Shown: positions 16,588 to 26,099 of the stretch, one piece after another
Layout of the letters: each line of letters starts with the position of its first letter
Position numbering within the stretch: position 1 is the stretch's first letter
Source of the DNA: an uncultured Methylibium sp.
GTDB lineage: Bacteria > Pseudomonadota > Gammaproteobacteria > Burkholderiales > Burkholderiaceae_C
DNA: 64,000 bases
Direction: 5' to 3'
Assembly: GCF_902826655.1 (NCBI RefSeq)
Contig: NZ_CADEFR010000002.1
Location: 154,344 to 218,343, forward strand
Made by a program: the position numbers and the translations under genes
The notes under the pieces: model-generated
What the model saw: only the letters and a program-made list of their open reading frames with translations
Databases searched by the model: none
Told to the model about the DNA's origin: nothing

Positions 16588-17174
16588 ACGCGCACCACAT
16601 CGGCCGCCTTGCGGCCGCGCTCGGCAGCGCGGTGTCGCTCGCGGGCTGCATGAGCCTGTCCGGCCTGAGCGGCAACTCCAGCTATGCCTGCAAGGCTCCG
16701 GACGGCGTCACCTGCCAGTCCGTGTCCGGAACCTATGCCAACGCGGTAGCGAACAACCTGCCAGCACAGCGGGCTCGCGCGACGCCGGCCGCTACGCCCG
16801 ACTTGACACCCCCTGCGGCGGCAGCAAGCACACCGACCGCGCGCAACGCACCGGCCGACGCCGCGCAGGTGCTCCCGTTGCGCTCCGCACCGCGCATCCT
16901 GCGGCTTTGGTTCAAGCCCTGGGAGGACGCCGACCGCGATCTCTACGACCAGGGCTATGTGTACGTGCAGGTCGACGGCGGCCGTTGGCTCGTCGACCAC
17001 GCCCAGCGGGCGATCCGCGAAGCCTACGCACCCGTGCGTGCACCCGCCGGACGCGCAGCCGCGGACCCCGCACCCCGAGCGCCCGCCACGGGTGTGCAGC
17101 GTCCGCCCGGTCTCGACCAGTTGATCCCTGGCCTGCGGCCCGCCGCGCCTGCCACTGGCGACAACCCCGACTGA
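16584..17174 (+). CDS. traV: Type IV secretion lipoprotein TraV
   Basis: The protein has 196 residues with a lipoprotein signal ending in the lipobox LAGC. The TraV hallmark [22 protein letters not shown] follows, with two conserved cysteines. The middle is Ala/Pro-rich, and the C-terminal part contains [21 protein letters not shown]. TraV anchors the TraK ring in the outer membrane. The start overlaps the dsbC stop, and traC begins seven bases after its end. Confidence 0.9.
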   Translation: MNAHHIGRLAAALGSAVSLAGCMSLSGLSGNSSYACKAPDGVTCQSVSGTYANAVANNLPAQRARATPAATPDLTPPAAAASTPTARNAPADAAQVLPLRSAPRILRLWFKPWEDADRDLYDQGYVYVQVDGGRWLVDHAQRAIREAYAPVRAPAGRAAADPAPRAPATGVQRPPGLDQLIPGLRPAAPATGDNPD

Positions 17175-17181
17175 GGCCGCG

Positions 17182-19734
17182 ATGAACGCCCGCCTGCCCC
17201 ATGTCGAACGCGCCGGCCTCGCGGACTGGCTGCCCTTCGGCGCGGAGGCCGACTCGCCCGCCGAACAGTTCGCCGCCTGGCTGCCCTACTCGGCCTACCT
17301 GGCCGACGAGAAGCTGTTCGTCAATCGCGACGGCCTCGGCTTCCTGCTCGAGCTGATGCCGCAGTCCGGTGCCGACGAACGCATGGCCGAGGTGCTGGTG
17401 TCGCTCTACGCGACTTGCCCGCCCGGCACCGGGGTTCAGTTCCACCTGTTCGCCTCGCCGCACATCCGCGAGCAGTTGTGCCGCTATGCCAACCTGCGCG
17501 TCGAGGACAGCGATCAGGCCGAGAAGGCCAAGCACTGGGGCCGGCCAGCGCGCAACGACAACCTCTTCCACCGTCTGGCACGCCAGCGCGTCGGCCATCT
17601 GCTGGGCGGCGCCCAGCGGTCGCTGACGTCGGGCTTCCACTACACGATCCGCGACTTCCGGCTGATGATGAGCGTGGCATTGCCCGGCGATGCCGGTCAG
17701 CTCAACCGCCGCGACGAACTGGTGGCGCTGCGCGAGTCGATGGCTTCGACGCTGCGCTCGGCCTCGCTGCCGAACCGCGTGTGCGACGCTGCCGACCTGA
17801 TCAACTGGTGCGCGCTGTTCACCAACCCGGACCGCATCTCGCAGGCTGACGCTCCGAACCTGCACTACGACGACGGCCGCGAGATCCGCGACCAGATCGT
17901 CGACTTCGACACCATCCAGGATCCGCAGCCCGGCGGCCTGACCCTGTGGAAGGAAGGCAGCGAGCACCGGCTCGAAGCCCGCTTCTATTCAATCAAGTCC
18001 TTTCCCGAGCGCTTCGCACTCTGGCAGATGGGCTCTCTGATCGGCGACCTGATGCAGCCCGCGCTGCAGTACAGCGCACCCTTCCTGCTGACGATGGGCG
18101 TACACGTGCTCGACCCGAACGTCACCAAGTCAGTGGTCACGGCCAACCATGTGCGCGCGACGCAGAACGCACGCAGCAAGATGGCCGAGGTGATGCCCGA
18201 CGTGGGCAAGAAGCTGCAGGACTGGACCGCGGCGGCCAACGCGATCGACGTCGGCAGCAACCTGGTGAGCCTGTACCACCAGCTCGCGATCTTCTCGCCA
18301 CCCGGCAAGTCAGTCGCCGCGCAGGAGACCGCAAACGCGATCTGGCGCGGCCGCGGCTTCCAGCTCAACGCGGATGTCTACATGCACCGACAGGCGCTGC
18401 TGGCCAGCCTGCCGATGACGCTGTCCGAGCGCTTTCACCGCGACCTGGCCAAGATGCGCCGCGTGTCGCGCAAGACGATGGCCAATGCCATCCACCTGGC
18501 GCCGCTGATCGCCGAGTGGCGCGGCACGCGCACGCCGGCCCTGGTCTTCGGCGGCCGGCGCGGCCAGCTGATGACGCTGGACATCTTCGACAACGACCTC
18601 GGCAACTACAACTTCGCGATCATCGGCGCGCCGGGCTCGGGAAAGTCGGTGCTGATGAACGAGATGGCCTGGTCCTACCGCGCCATCGACGCCAAGGTCT
18701 GGATGCTGGACCTCGGACGTTCGTTCGAGAAGCTGTGCCGCAAGGCCAAGGGCACCTACATCGAGTTCAAGCCCGATGTCGCCATCTGTCTGAACCCCTT
18801 CACCCACATCGTCGACATCAACGAAGACATCGACATGCTGGTGCCGGCCATCTCGAAGATGGCCTCGATGTCGCGGCCACTGGACGAAGTTCAGTACAAG
18901 GCCATCTCGGCGATGGTGCTCAAGCTGTTCCGCGCGCACGGCAACGAGCTGACCGTCACCGCGCTGCGCGACGCCTTCAAGGCCGGAACGATCGAGGAAC
19001 TGGGCGTGCGCGAGGATCCGCGCATCAAGGACCTGGCGATCATGCTTAACCCCTATGCACGGGGCGGGCAGTACGAGCGCTTCTTCGAGGGCCGCAACAG
19101 CATCGACTTCGAGAACGACTTCGTCGTCATCGAGAACGAGGAGCTGAAGCGCCGGCCCGACCTGCACGCGGTGGTCAACATCCTGCTGCTGCACCAGATC
19201 ACCGGCGAGATGTACCTGACGCGCAACCGGCGCAAGGTGCTCTTCATCGACGAGTTGAAGCAGCAGCTGGGCGACATCGGCGCCGACGATCCGGTCAAGG
19301 CCGCCGTCGTCGAAGAGGCCGCGCGGCGCGCCCGCAAGTACGGCGGCTCGCTCGGCACCGCGACGCAGAGCGCCGACGACTACTACGGCTCGGCGCAGAT
19401 GGAAGCGGCCTTCAACTGCTCGGACTGGGTGTTCCTGCTGCGCCAGAAACCCGAGTCCATTGAGATGCTCGACCGCCAGGGGCGGCTGTCGATGGACGAG
19501 CCGAAGAAGCGGCTGCTGAATTCGCTGCGCACCGAGCCCGGTGTGTTCTCGGAGGTCTACATCTCGTCGCCCGTCGGCGAGGGCGTGGCGCGCAACATCC
19601 TCGATCCGGCGACTCACCTGCTGTTCTCGAACAAGCTCGAAGACAACGCACCAATCGACGAACTGCGCGCACAGGGCCTGTCGATCGACGAGGCGATCGC
19701 GGAACTGCTGCGTCGCCGGGGGCATGTGTCGTGA
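17182..19734 (+). CDS. traC: Type IV secretion system ATPase TraC (VirB4-like)
   Basis: The protein has 850 residues (F TraC about 875). Walker A is GAPGSGKS at residues 482-489 and Walker B ends in FIDE at about 690-691. A conserved RKYGGSLGTATQSADDYYGS segment follows. TraC is the cytoplasmic ATPase that powers pilus assembly and is the most conserved protein of the mating-pair system. Its presence with full-length motifs shows that the system is not obviously decayed. The stop overlaps the trbI GTG start. Confidence 0.95.
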   Translation: MNARLPHVERAGLADWLPFGAEADSPAEQFAAWLPYSAYLADEKLFVNRDGLGFLLELMPQSGADERMAEVLVSLYATCPPGTGVQFHLFASPHIREQLCRYANLRVEDSDQAEKAKHWGRPARNDNLFHRLARQRVGHLLGGAQRSLTSGFHYTIRDFRLMMSVALPGDAGQLNRRDELVALRESMASTLRSASLPNRVCDAADLINWCALFTNPDRISQADAPNLHYDDGREIRDQIVDFDTIQDPQPGGLTLWKEGSEHRLEARFYSIKSFPERFALWQMGSLIGDLMQPALQYSAPFLLTMGVHVLDPNVTKSVVTANHVRATQNARSKMAEVMPDVGKKLQDWTAAANAIDVGSNLVSLYHQLAIFSPPGKSVAAQETANAIWRGRGFQLNADVYMHRQALLASLPMTLSERFHRDLAKMRRVSRKTMANAIHLAPLIAEWRGTRTPALVFGGRRGQLMTLDIFDNDLGNYNFAIIGAPGSGKSVLMNEMAWSYRAIDAKVWMLDLGRSFEKLCRKAKGTYIEFKPDVAICLNPFTHIVDINEDIDMLVPAISKMASMSRPLDEVQYKAISAMVLKLFRAHGNELTVTALRDAFKAGTIEELGVREDPRIKDLAIMLNPYARGGQYERFFEGRNSIDFENDFVVIENEELKRRPDLHAVVNILLLHQITGEMYLTRNRRKVLFIDELKQQLGDIGADDPVKAAVVEEAARRARKYGGSLGTATQSADDYYGSAQMEAAFNCSDWVFLLRQKPESIEMLDRQGRLSMDEPKKRLLNSLRTEPGVFSEVYISSPVGEGVARNILDPATHLLFSNKLEDNAPIDELRAQGLSIDEAIAELLRRRGHVS

Positions 19735-20099
19735 GCCCTGGCGCGAAGTCGCTTCTGCTGAACGCGGGCATGGCCTGCGCGATCGTGCTCGGCACGCTGG
19801 CCGCCTACGACCGCGTCGTAGTCCGACCGGCGCAGCTGATCGGCGTGGTCGATGTCGCCGAGGTCTACCGGCAGAAGGAAGCCGAGTTCACGCTGATCCT
19901 CACGCGCGCCGCGAGCGACGGCGAGCGCGAACAGGCGATGCGCATGGCGCGCAGCTTCGCGCAGCGCCTGCCGCTGGCGCTGGAGGAACTACCGCGCGAC
20001 TGCGGCTGCCTCGTCGTGCTGAAGACCGCTGTCGCGGCGCCCGCGCCGCGGACCGTCGACCTGACGGCGCATCTGCGCCGCAAGGTGGAGGCGCCATGA
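19731..20099 (+). CDS. trbI: TrbI-like type IV secretion accessory protein
   Basis: The protein has 122 residues from a GTG start that overlaps the traC stop. One N-terminal membrane helix is followed by DVAEVYRQKEAEFTLILTR and a region ending in CGCLVVLKTAVA, as in F-type TrbI (about 128 residues), a bitopic protein linked to pilus retraction. Its place between traC and the S26 peptidase gene is the normal one. The stop overlaps the next gene as ATGA. Confidence 0.8.
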   Translation: MSPGAKSLLLNAGMACAIVLGTLAAYDRVVVRPAQLIGVVDVAEVYRQKEAEFTLILTRAASDGEREQAMRMARSFAQRLPLALEELPRDCGCLVVLKTAVAAPAPRTVDLTAHLRRKVEAP

Positions 20100-20647
20100 C
20101 CCGGCGCATCGACCGCCTCCGCATCGGCGCCCGCGATTTCGGCGCCCACCTGCGCCAGCGCTGGTACCTGTACCTGCCAGTCTTTGCGATCTGGGGCTTC
20201 GCCTACACGCGCCTGTTCATCGACCCCACGCCGCGGCTGCCGGTGCTCTTCAACTGGACACCGAGCCTGCCCTGCCGGGTGGCGCTGCTGCAGTACGGCC
20301 CGAACGCGCTCAAGCGCGGCGACTACGTGGTGTTCGCCTTCGACGGCGAAGCCCAGGCGCGCTATCCGGGTCTGCGTGGCCAGCCATTCTTCAAGATCGT
20401 GCGCGGCCTGCCCGGTGACCGCATCACAGTGGAAGGCCGCGCCGTCGCGATCAACGGCGAGATCGTCGGCCGGGCCAAGACCCACACCCACGACCGGCAA
20501 GCGCTCGAGCCGATCCTTGCCGCCGTGATTCCAGCCGGCCACTACTACGTGCAGGGCACCAGTCCGGATTCCTTCGACTCGCGCTACCGGGCCAGCGGCC
20601 TCGTGCGCGCGGACCAAGTGCTCGGCACCGTGATCCCTCTGTTCTGA
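20096..20647 (+). CDS. S26-family signal peptidase of the conjugative system (TraF/TrhF-like)
   Basis: The protein has 183 residues. An N-terminal membrane anchor (YLYLPVFAIWGFAYTRLFI) is followed by LepB-like boxes: the serine region TPSLPCRVALL, the lysine region FFKIVRGLPGDRI, and box E GTSPDSFDSRY. It should cut pilin leader peptides, most plausibly that of the upstream TraA-like pro-pilin. It is unrelated to the thioredoxin-like TraF later in the operon. ATGA overlap with trbI indicates coupled translation. Confidence 0.88.
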   Translation: MTRRIDRLRIGARDFGAHLRQRWYLYLPVFAIWGFAYTRLFIDPTPRLPVLFNWTPSLPCRVALLQYGPNALKRGDYVVFAFDGEAQARYPGLRGQPFFKIVRGLPGDRITVEGRAVAINGEIVGRAKTHTHDRQALEPILAAVIPAGHYYVQGTSPDSFDSRYRASGLVRADQVLGTVIPLF

Positions 20648-20659
20648 CGAGGCACGGCG

Positions 20660-21034
20660 ATGCAACACGCTCGACACCTTGCCGCCACCCTGTTGGCCGT
20701 GTTCGCTCTCGCAGCGGCTGGACTCGGTTCTGTACGCGCTCAAACCTCACCCGCACAGCCAGGTACTCCCGGGACCGGCGAGATGCCGATCGAGGACTAC
20801 CTGGCACTGCTGGCGCGCATCGCGCCGGCCGCTCATGACGGTGCGCGTGCGTACCAGCAGGCCTGGTTGCAGCGCTGCGGCCGTTCGTTGACGACCGCGG
20901 AACTGCGCGTGGCGATGGCGGTGGTAGACGGCAACCCGGTGCTGATGGGCATGATCCGAGCGAGCCATCTGCGCGACGCCGCGGCGCTCGCCAGCCTCAC
21001 GGCCCAGATCGATTGCACGCGGGGGGCGCGATGA
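20660..21034 (+). CDS. Small periplasmic protein of unknown function in the transfer operon
   Basis: The protein has 124 residues with a clear signal peptide (LAATLLAVFALAAAGLGSVRAQ). The mature part is small and mainly helical (PIEDYLALLARIAPAAHDGARAY), with two cysteines. I do not recognise a family. Its position between the S26 peptidase and traW, and the ATGA overlap with traW, tie it to the transfer apparatus. A role in pilus assembly or pilin handling is plausible but not shown. Confidence 0.7.
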   Translation: MQHARHLAATLLAVFALAAAGLGSVRAQTSPAQPGTPGTGEMPIEDYLALLARIAPAAHDGARAYQQAWLQRCGRSLTTAELRVAMAVVDGNPVLMGMIRASHLRDAAALASLTAQIDCTRGAR

Positions 21035-21660
21035 GCCGGGCCACCACGTCGTTGCTGGTTGCGGCCTTGTTGATCGTCTGTGGCAAGGCCAGCGCAGTCG
21101 ATCTCGGCGCCATCGGTCCGACCTACGAGATCGCCGAGCCGCACCTGCTGGCCTTCATCGAGCAGCGGCTGCGCGAGAAAGAACGCAGCGGCGAGTTGCA
21201 GCGGCTCGCGGAGGCGGCACGGGCGCGCGGCATCGACACCGTGCGCCAGCCGCCGCCGGTCGAAGGCCTGCGGACCACCGAGCGCCCGCGCACCTTCTAC
21301 GTCGATCCGAGCTTCACGCTCGACCGCAACATCACCGACCCGCAAGGCCGCCTGATGTTCGCCGCCGGCACGCGCAAGAACCCGCTCGAGGTCGTGTCGC
21401 TGTCGCGCCACCTGCTGTTCTTCGACGCCCGCGATCCGCGGCAGGTGAAACACGCGCGCGAGCTGAGCGGTCGCTTCGCGGGCCGCATCAAGCCGATCCT
21501 GACGGGAGGCTCCTACCTCGACCTGATGAAGGCCTGGCGCGTGCCCGTGTACTACGACCAGTCCGGCACCCTCACGCGCCGCTTCGGCATCCGCCAGGTG
21601 CCGGCCCTGGTCTCGCAGGACGGACTGCGCCTGCGCATCGACGAACTGGGGCTGCCATGA
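21031..21660 (+). CDS. traW: Type IV secretion system protein TraW
   Basis: The protein has 209 residues (F TraW 210) with a signal peptide ending at KASA. It has the typical GPTYEIAEPHLLAFIEQRLREKE N-terminal region (conserved IAE.D/H), the RTFYVDPSFTLDRNITDPQGRL core, and a C-terminal thioredoxin-like part (IRQVPALVSQDG). TraW acts in the periplasm in pilus assembly together with TrbC. I chose the ATG overlapping the previous stop. Confidence 0.92.
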   Translation: MSRATTSLLVAALLIVCGKASAVDLGAIGPTYEIAEPHLLAFIEQRLREKERSGELQRLAEAARARGIDTVRQPPPVEGLRTTERPRTFYVDPSFTLDRNITDPQGRLMFAAGTRKNPLEVVSLSRHLLFFDARDPRQVKHARELSGRFAGRIKPILTGGSYLDLMKAWRVPVYYDQSGTLTRRFGIRQVPALVSQDGLRLRIDELGLP

Positions 21661-22679
21661 ACATCGGCCGATACCTGCGTGCCTGCGCCGCGATGCTGGC
21701 CGCCGCACTAGCAACCGGCCCCGGGCTGGCCGGCGACAGCCTGACCTGCACCGGCCGGTTCCCGAACCCCATCACCGATATCTGCTGGAGCTGCATCCTG
21801 CCGATCACGCTGGGCGGTACCACGCTGGCCAACCTCGACGGGCAGGAAGACATCGCCAATCCTTCCAGCCCCGTCTGCAGTTGCGGCGTGAACCCGACGG
21901 TCGGCCTGTCGATCGGCTTCTGGGAGCCCGCCCGCCATGTCGAGGCCGTGCGCAAGCCCTTCTGTCTGGCGTCGCTCGGCGGCGTCGACCTGGATCCCGG
22001 CATCGATGCGCCGACTGCCGCGCGCTTCACGCGGCCCGAGGGCGACGGTGACGGCGGCAGCTTCTACCAGGCGCACTTCTACATGAACCCGGTGCTGTAC
22101 TGGCTGGAGGTCGTGACGGATTTTCCGTGCCTGGAACGCGGCTCGTTCGATCTCGCGTACCTCACCGAAGTCGACCCGCTGTGGAACGACGACGAACTGA
22201 CACTCATCCTCAACCCGGAGGCGGTGCTGTTCGCCAATCCGGTGGCGGTGGCGGCCTGCGCGGCCGACTGCGTCGCGGCGACCGTCGGCTTCGGCATGCC
22301 CGAGCTGTTCTGGTGTGCCGGCTGCCAGGGCGGCCTCTATCCGCTCGACGGCCACGTGCCTTACCACCTGGGCGGCGTGCGCACGGCGGCGCTGATCGCC
22401 CAGCGCCTGACCGCCAAGATGCACCGCGAACTGTTGGCCTGGGGCTGGCACGGGAGAGCCGGGCTCTGCGGCCCCTACTTCCTGCCGGCGATGGACAAGA
22501 CCGCCTACAAGACCCAGCTGACCTACCCGGTGGCGAACACCGCCAAGGACGGTGGGCGTTGCTGCCAGCCCTTCGGCCGCAGCACCATCGTCTGGGGCGC
22601 CGGCAAGGAGTACCCGGTGCGCGGCGAGGACTTCGCCTTCATGTTGTTCCGCAAGAGGAACTGCTGTGTGGGCTACTGA
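21657..22679 (+). CDS. traU: Mating-pair/DNA transfer protein TraU
   Basis: The protein has 340 residues (F TraU about 330). After a signal peptide comes the TraU signature CTGRFPNPITDICWSCILPIT, followed by many cysteines, including CSCGVNPTVGLSIGFWEPAR. It ends in KRNCCVGY. TraU is a periplasmic protein needed mainly for DNA transfer. Its conserved cysteines make it a client of the operon's DsbC. The start overlaps traW as ATGA, and the trbC GTG start lies within its final codons. Confidence 0.94.
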   Translation: MNIGRYLRACAAMLAAALATGPGLAGDSLTCTGRFPNPITDICWSCILPITLGGTTLANLDGQEDIANPSSPVCSCGVNPTVGLSIGFWEPARHVEAVRKPFCLASLGGVDLDPGIDAPTAARFTRPEGDGDGGSFYQAHFYMNPVLYWLEVVTDFPCLERGSFDLAYLTEVDPLWNDDELTLILNPEAVLFANPVAVAACAADCVAATVGFGMPELFWCAGCQGGLYPLDGHVPYHLGGVRTAALIAQRLTAKMHRELLAWGWHGRAGLCGPYFLPAMDKTAYKTQLTYPVANTAKDGGRCCQPFGRSTIVWGAGKEYPVRGEDFAFMLFRKRNCCVGY

Positions 22680-23310
22680 ATTCCCTCGCCTCGCCGCACG
22701 CGTGGCCGCGGCCGGGCTCTTGTTCGCTGCCGAGGCGGTGCGCGCGCAAGCCCCCGTCGGTCTACCTCCCTCCAAAGTGATGCCGCGGATCGATGCCCTG
22801 CCCGCACCGGCCACGCAGGTTCCGTTGGACCTGGAGGCGCTGGCGCGGGGATTCGCCAGCGCGACAGGCGCGCCCGCGCTGCCAGGCGCCGACGAGCCGC
22901 GTCTGATCGTTTTCATCAGCCTGTCCATGCCCGAAGCCACGTTGGCGCGCCTTGTAGACCAGGCCGCGCGTGCTCGGGCGCAGTTGCTGCTGCGCGGACT
23001 GTCCGAAGGTTCGCTGCCACGCACCGCTGCGCGCATCCAGCAACTGATCGGCACACGTCCGGTGGCCGTGCAAATCGATCCGCGGGCCTTCGATCGCTAT
23101 GCGATCCAGCGCGTGCCGTCGTTCGTGCTCACCCGAGGCGGCAAACCGAACACCGCCTGCAGCGGCGACCAATGTACGCGGTCCGACGAGCACGTCATGG
23201 CGACTGGCGACGTCAGCCTGGACTATGCGCTGGCCCACTTCCAGCGTTCGGCGCCGACCTTCGCGAAGGACGCCGACCGTTTCCTGACCCGCCTCGGCCG
23301 CCGGGAGTGA
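22666..23310 (+). CDS. trbC: Type IV secretion pilus assembly protein TrbC
   Basis: The protein has 214 residues (F TrbC 212). The GTG at 22666 follows an AAGAGG site by seven bases and overlaps the traU end; upstream in-frame starts would lie deep inside traU. A signal peptide is followed by LIVFISLSMPEATLARLVDQAARARAQLLLRGL and a thioredoxin-like core (VQIDPRAFDRYAIQRVPSFVL). TrbC and TraW, often found together or fused, act in pilus assembly in the periplasm. Confidence 0.9.
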   Translation: MWATEFPRLAARVAAAGLLFAAEAVRAQAPVGLPPSKVMPRIDALPAPATQVPLDLEALARGFASATGAPALPGADEPRLIVFISLSMPEATLARLVDQAARARAQLLLRGLSEGSLPRTAARIQQLIGTRPVAVQIDPRAFDRYAIQRVPSFVLTRGGKPNTACSGDQCTRSDEHVMATGDVSLDYALAHFQRSAPTFAKDADRFLTRLGRRE

Positions 23311-23314
23311 CGCC

Positions 23315-25708
23315 ATGCGCAAGCTGATCGCCTGCTTCACCGCGTTCTGCGTAGCTGTGACCCCGGTGACGGCGCCAGCCGGCCCGCACGAGGAAGGTGT
23401 CGCGGCAGGCCAGGCCGCCAACCCGGCCGCCCGAGCCACCGTCAACGCGCCCAGCGCCACCAGCGTCGTGCCGGGATACACCGCCACGCCGCCCGAGTCC
23501 GCGTACTACCGGCAGCCCAACCTGTCGTCGCAGGGAAGCGCGCGTCTGTCACTCTGCGCCACGTTGCCGAACGATCCGGTGTGCCACGCGCAGCGTGGCG
23601 CTATGGGGTCAGCGAACCTGCCACGGCCGGCCATCGGTCCCGGCGACCCCTCGGTGTCCGCGGCACATGGTATTGCCCGTGCGCCGTCCAGCGTGCTCGA
23701 GAACCTGGCGTCGTACTACAGCGGCTGCACGACCACGACAACATCCGTCCCCGCCGGCACGCAGACCCGCAGCTGCCTGCGCTACGAAGGCATCGGCAGC
23801 TACCGCTGCACACGCAGCCTCACGGTTGGCATTGAGCGCAGCACCAACTGCACGCCCGGTGACTGGTTCGCCCACGCCGGCGCGGGCCGCACCGGCGTGG
23901 ACGTGCAATGCCTGCCCGATCGCCCGGAGACGGCGCAGCACTTCCGCGTCACGCAGGACGCATCGCCGCTGGCTTTCTTCGACGTCGACATGACGACACC
24001 GGTGGTGTTCCCGCAGATGGTCGCGGTGCTGGGCACGAGCTACTCCTGGAGCACCGGCACGGAGATCCGCACCGGCGTCTGGGTTGCCGACAAGGCCTGC
24101 ACCGGCGACGCCTGCGCACTGACGGCCATGATCGCCGCCGAGCGGGCCGATATCTGCACCGGCGGCGGCGACTCTGGCTACAGCTGCACCAGCGTCGAGC
24201 CCTTCCTGAGGCGCTACGCGGCCTGCCCGGCTGGTACGCAAAGCGGCGACCTGGTCCAGGACACCATCTGCCAGGGCGACAACGGCTGCACGACGACGGC
24301 GCTCGACAGCACGCGCTGCTATGCGCCGGCCGGCGGCGCTACGGCGCTGACCGGCTACGACGTGACGGGCAGCCTGCCCGGCTACTACTGGAACCTCGAC
24401 AGCGAGCGCACGGTCGTCGGCTGGGACCCGAACCCGGCCTACGGTCCGATCCCGACGATGCGGATGTCGTACACCCGACCCCGCACCACCCTCGCCGAAA
24501 CTGACCGCTGGGACGACCAATGCCTCGCCGTCGCCGACGGCAGCCGCTGCACCGTGCAGACCGCGGCTGTGTGCGCCGACGGCCCGGCGACCAAGGTGAT
24601 CGACGGGGCATCGGTGACCCGCGACTGCTGGCAGTACGAGAGCACGATGAACTGCAGCGGCACGGCGCCGGCCAGCCAGTGCGGACCGCTGGCCGCCGCC
24701 GGCTGCACGCCCTCGGGCTCGGTCTGCCGGCGCAGCAATTCCGTCACCAGCGCCTGCGAGGTGTACGAGGACAGCTACAGCTGCCCGGTGCCGGCGCAGA
24801 CGGTAACAAGTGCCAGCAACTGCCCGTCGAACGTCTTCTGCCTGCAGGGCAACTGCTACGACATCAGCCACGCGAACGACGCCGACTTCGCGCGCAGCAT
24901 GTCGATGCTCGAGGCCGCGCGCGAAGCCGGCGTCTACCTCGACACCGACCGCATGCAGGTGTTCAAGGGCGAGGAGAACCGCTGCCGTGACCGGCTGCTG
25001 AACAACTGCTGCTACGCCGACAGCGCCGGCGCCGGCATGACCAACCAGAGCCTGTTCGGCGTGGGCTCGAGGCTGGTCTACGACGTGCTGATGAACGCGG
25101 AGAACAGGCAGTTCATCTACCAGGGCATGCAGGCCTTGCTGCTCGGGGGCGGTTTCAGCGGCACCTTCACCACCTACGGCGTCACCGTGGCGGTCAATGG
25201 CGCGGCGCTGCCCGCCGGCTCGGCGGTGCTCTACGCCGGCGACAGCTTGGTGGTCGCCTTCGATCCGTGGAGCCTTGCTATCGCGGTGGTCATCTACGTC
25301 GTGATGTCGGCGATGTCCTGCGACGAGGAGGAAGGCAAGCTGGCGATGAAGGAAGGCGCCGGGCTCTGCCACTCCGTCGGCACCTACTGCTCGTCCTGCA
25401 TCCGCGTCCTCGGCTCCTGCGTCTCGTGCATCACGCACACCACGCGCAAGTGCTGCTTCAACAGCATGCTGGCCCGCATCGTCAACGAGCAGGGACGAAC
25501 GCAGGTCGGCAAGGGCTGGGGCAGCGCGCGGAACCCGGACTGCTCGGGCTTCACGATCGCGCAGTTGCAGTCCCTGGACTTCGCGGCGATGGACCTGAGC
25601 GAGTTCTACGCCTCGCTGGTGCCAACCCTGCCCAACGTGGCCACGCTGCAGGGCCAGAGCAGCGGGCGCATCCCGACCTGCTACTACGGCCAGGGGAGGT
25701 GCCAATGA
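23315..25708 (+). CDS. traN: Mating-pair stabilisation protein TraN
   Basis: The protein has 797 residues, longer than F TraN (about 602) and nearer the larger TraN of SXT-like elements. A signal peptide is followed by a very cysteine-rich protein with many CxxC-like spacings. It carries the conserved C-terminal region with CFNSMLARIVNEQGRTQVGKGWGS and PDCSGFTIAQLQSLDFAAMDLSEFYASL. TraN sits in the outer membrane and contacts the recipient cell, so its variable middle part helps set recipient choice. The next gene begins in its stop. Confidence 0.93.
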   Translation: MRKLIACFTAFCVAVTPVTAPAGPHEEGVAAGQAANPAARATVNAPSATSVVPGYTATPPESAYYRQPNLSSQGSARLSLCATLPNDPVCHAQRGAMGSANLPRPAIGPGDPSVSAAHGIARAPSSVLENLASYYSGCTTTTTSVPAGTQTRSCLRYEGIGSYRCTRSLTVGIERSTNCTPGDWFAHAGAGRTGVDVQCLPDRPETAQHFRVTQDASPLAFFDVDMTTPVVFPQMVAVLGTSYSWSTGTEIRTGVWVADKACTGDACALTAMIAAERADICTGGGDSGYSCTSVEPFLRRYAACPAGTQSGDLVQDTICQGDNGCTTTALDSTRCYAPAGGATALTGYDVTGSLPGYYWNLDSERTVVGWDPNPAYGPIPTMRMSYTRPRTTLAETDRWDDQCLAVADGSRCTVQTAAVCADGPATKVIDGASVTRDCWQYESTMNCSGTAPASQCGPLAAAGCTPSGSVCRRSNSVTSACEVYEDSYSCPVPAQTVTSASNCPSNVFCLQGNCYDISHANDADFARSMSMLEAAREAGVYLDTDRMQVFKGEENRCRDRLLNNCCYADSAGAGMTNQSLFGVGSRLVYDVLMNAENRQFIYQGMQALLLGGGFSGTFTTYGVTVAVNGAALPAGSAVLYAGDSLVVAFDPWSLAIAVVIYVVMSAMSCDEEEGKLAMKEGAGLCHSVGTYCSSCIRVLGSCVSCITHTTRKCCFNSMLARIVNEQGRTQVGKGWGSARNPDCSGFTIAQLQSLDFAAMDLSEFYASLVPTLPNVATLQGQSSGRIPTCYYGQGRCQ

Positions 25709-26091
25709 GCCGCCAGCACGTCCGTCGGGCATTGCCGCTGGGGCTTGCCATGGCCGTCTTCTCGTCCGTGGCCACGGCCCAGGAACGCCTCGCGGTACCC
25801 GACGCGCGCCCGCTGCTGCTGGCGGCCATCGACGCGGCGGATGGGCGTGCACACGGCGTGCTGTCGGGACCGATGGCGGATGCCATCACGGCGCGCTTCA
25901 AGGCCACCTCGCCGGTCTACATCGACGTCAGCACGGAGCGCCGCTATGCGCAGCCGGGCTGCCGGCGCCTGAAGGTGAGCTTCTGGCAGGACGGCGTGCA
26001 GCTTCCCGGAGGGCCGGGTCCTCGCCGGCGGACCATCGACTTCGGCATCAACTACTGCCGCGACGGCCTGCCGCCGCGCTCGCTGTCCTGA
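25705..26091 (+). CDS. Small secreted protein of unknown function between traN and traF
   Basis: The protein has 128 residues with a signal peptide ending at ATAQ. The mature part holds two cysteines and a segment QPGCRRLKVSFWQDGVQLPGG that ends in a beta-rich domain with FGINYCRDG. I do not recognise a named family. ATGA overlap with traN ties it to the mating-pair operon. Two cysteines and a periplasmic location suggest a disulfide-stabilised accessory factor. Confidence 0.72.
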   Translation: MSRQHVRRALPLGLAMAVFSSVATAQERLAVPDARPLLLAAIDAADGRAHGVLSGPMADAITARFKATSPVYIDVSTERRYAQPGCRRLKVSFWQDGVQLPGGPGPRRRTIDFGINYCRDGLPPRSLS

Positions 26092-26099
26092 GGTGCGCG

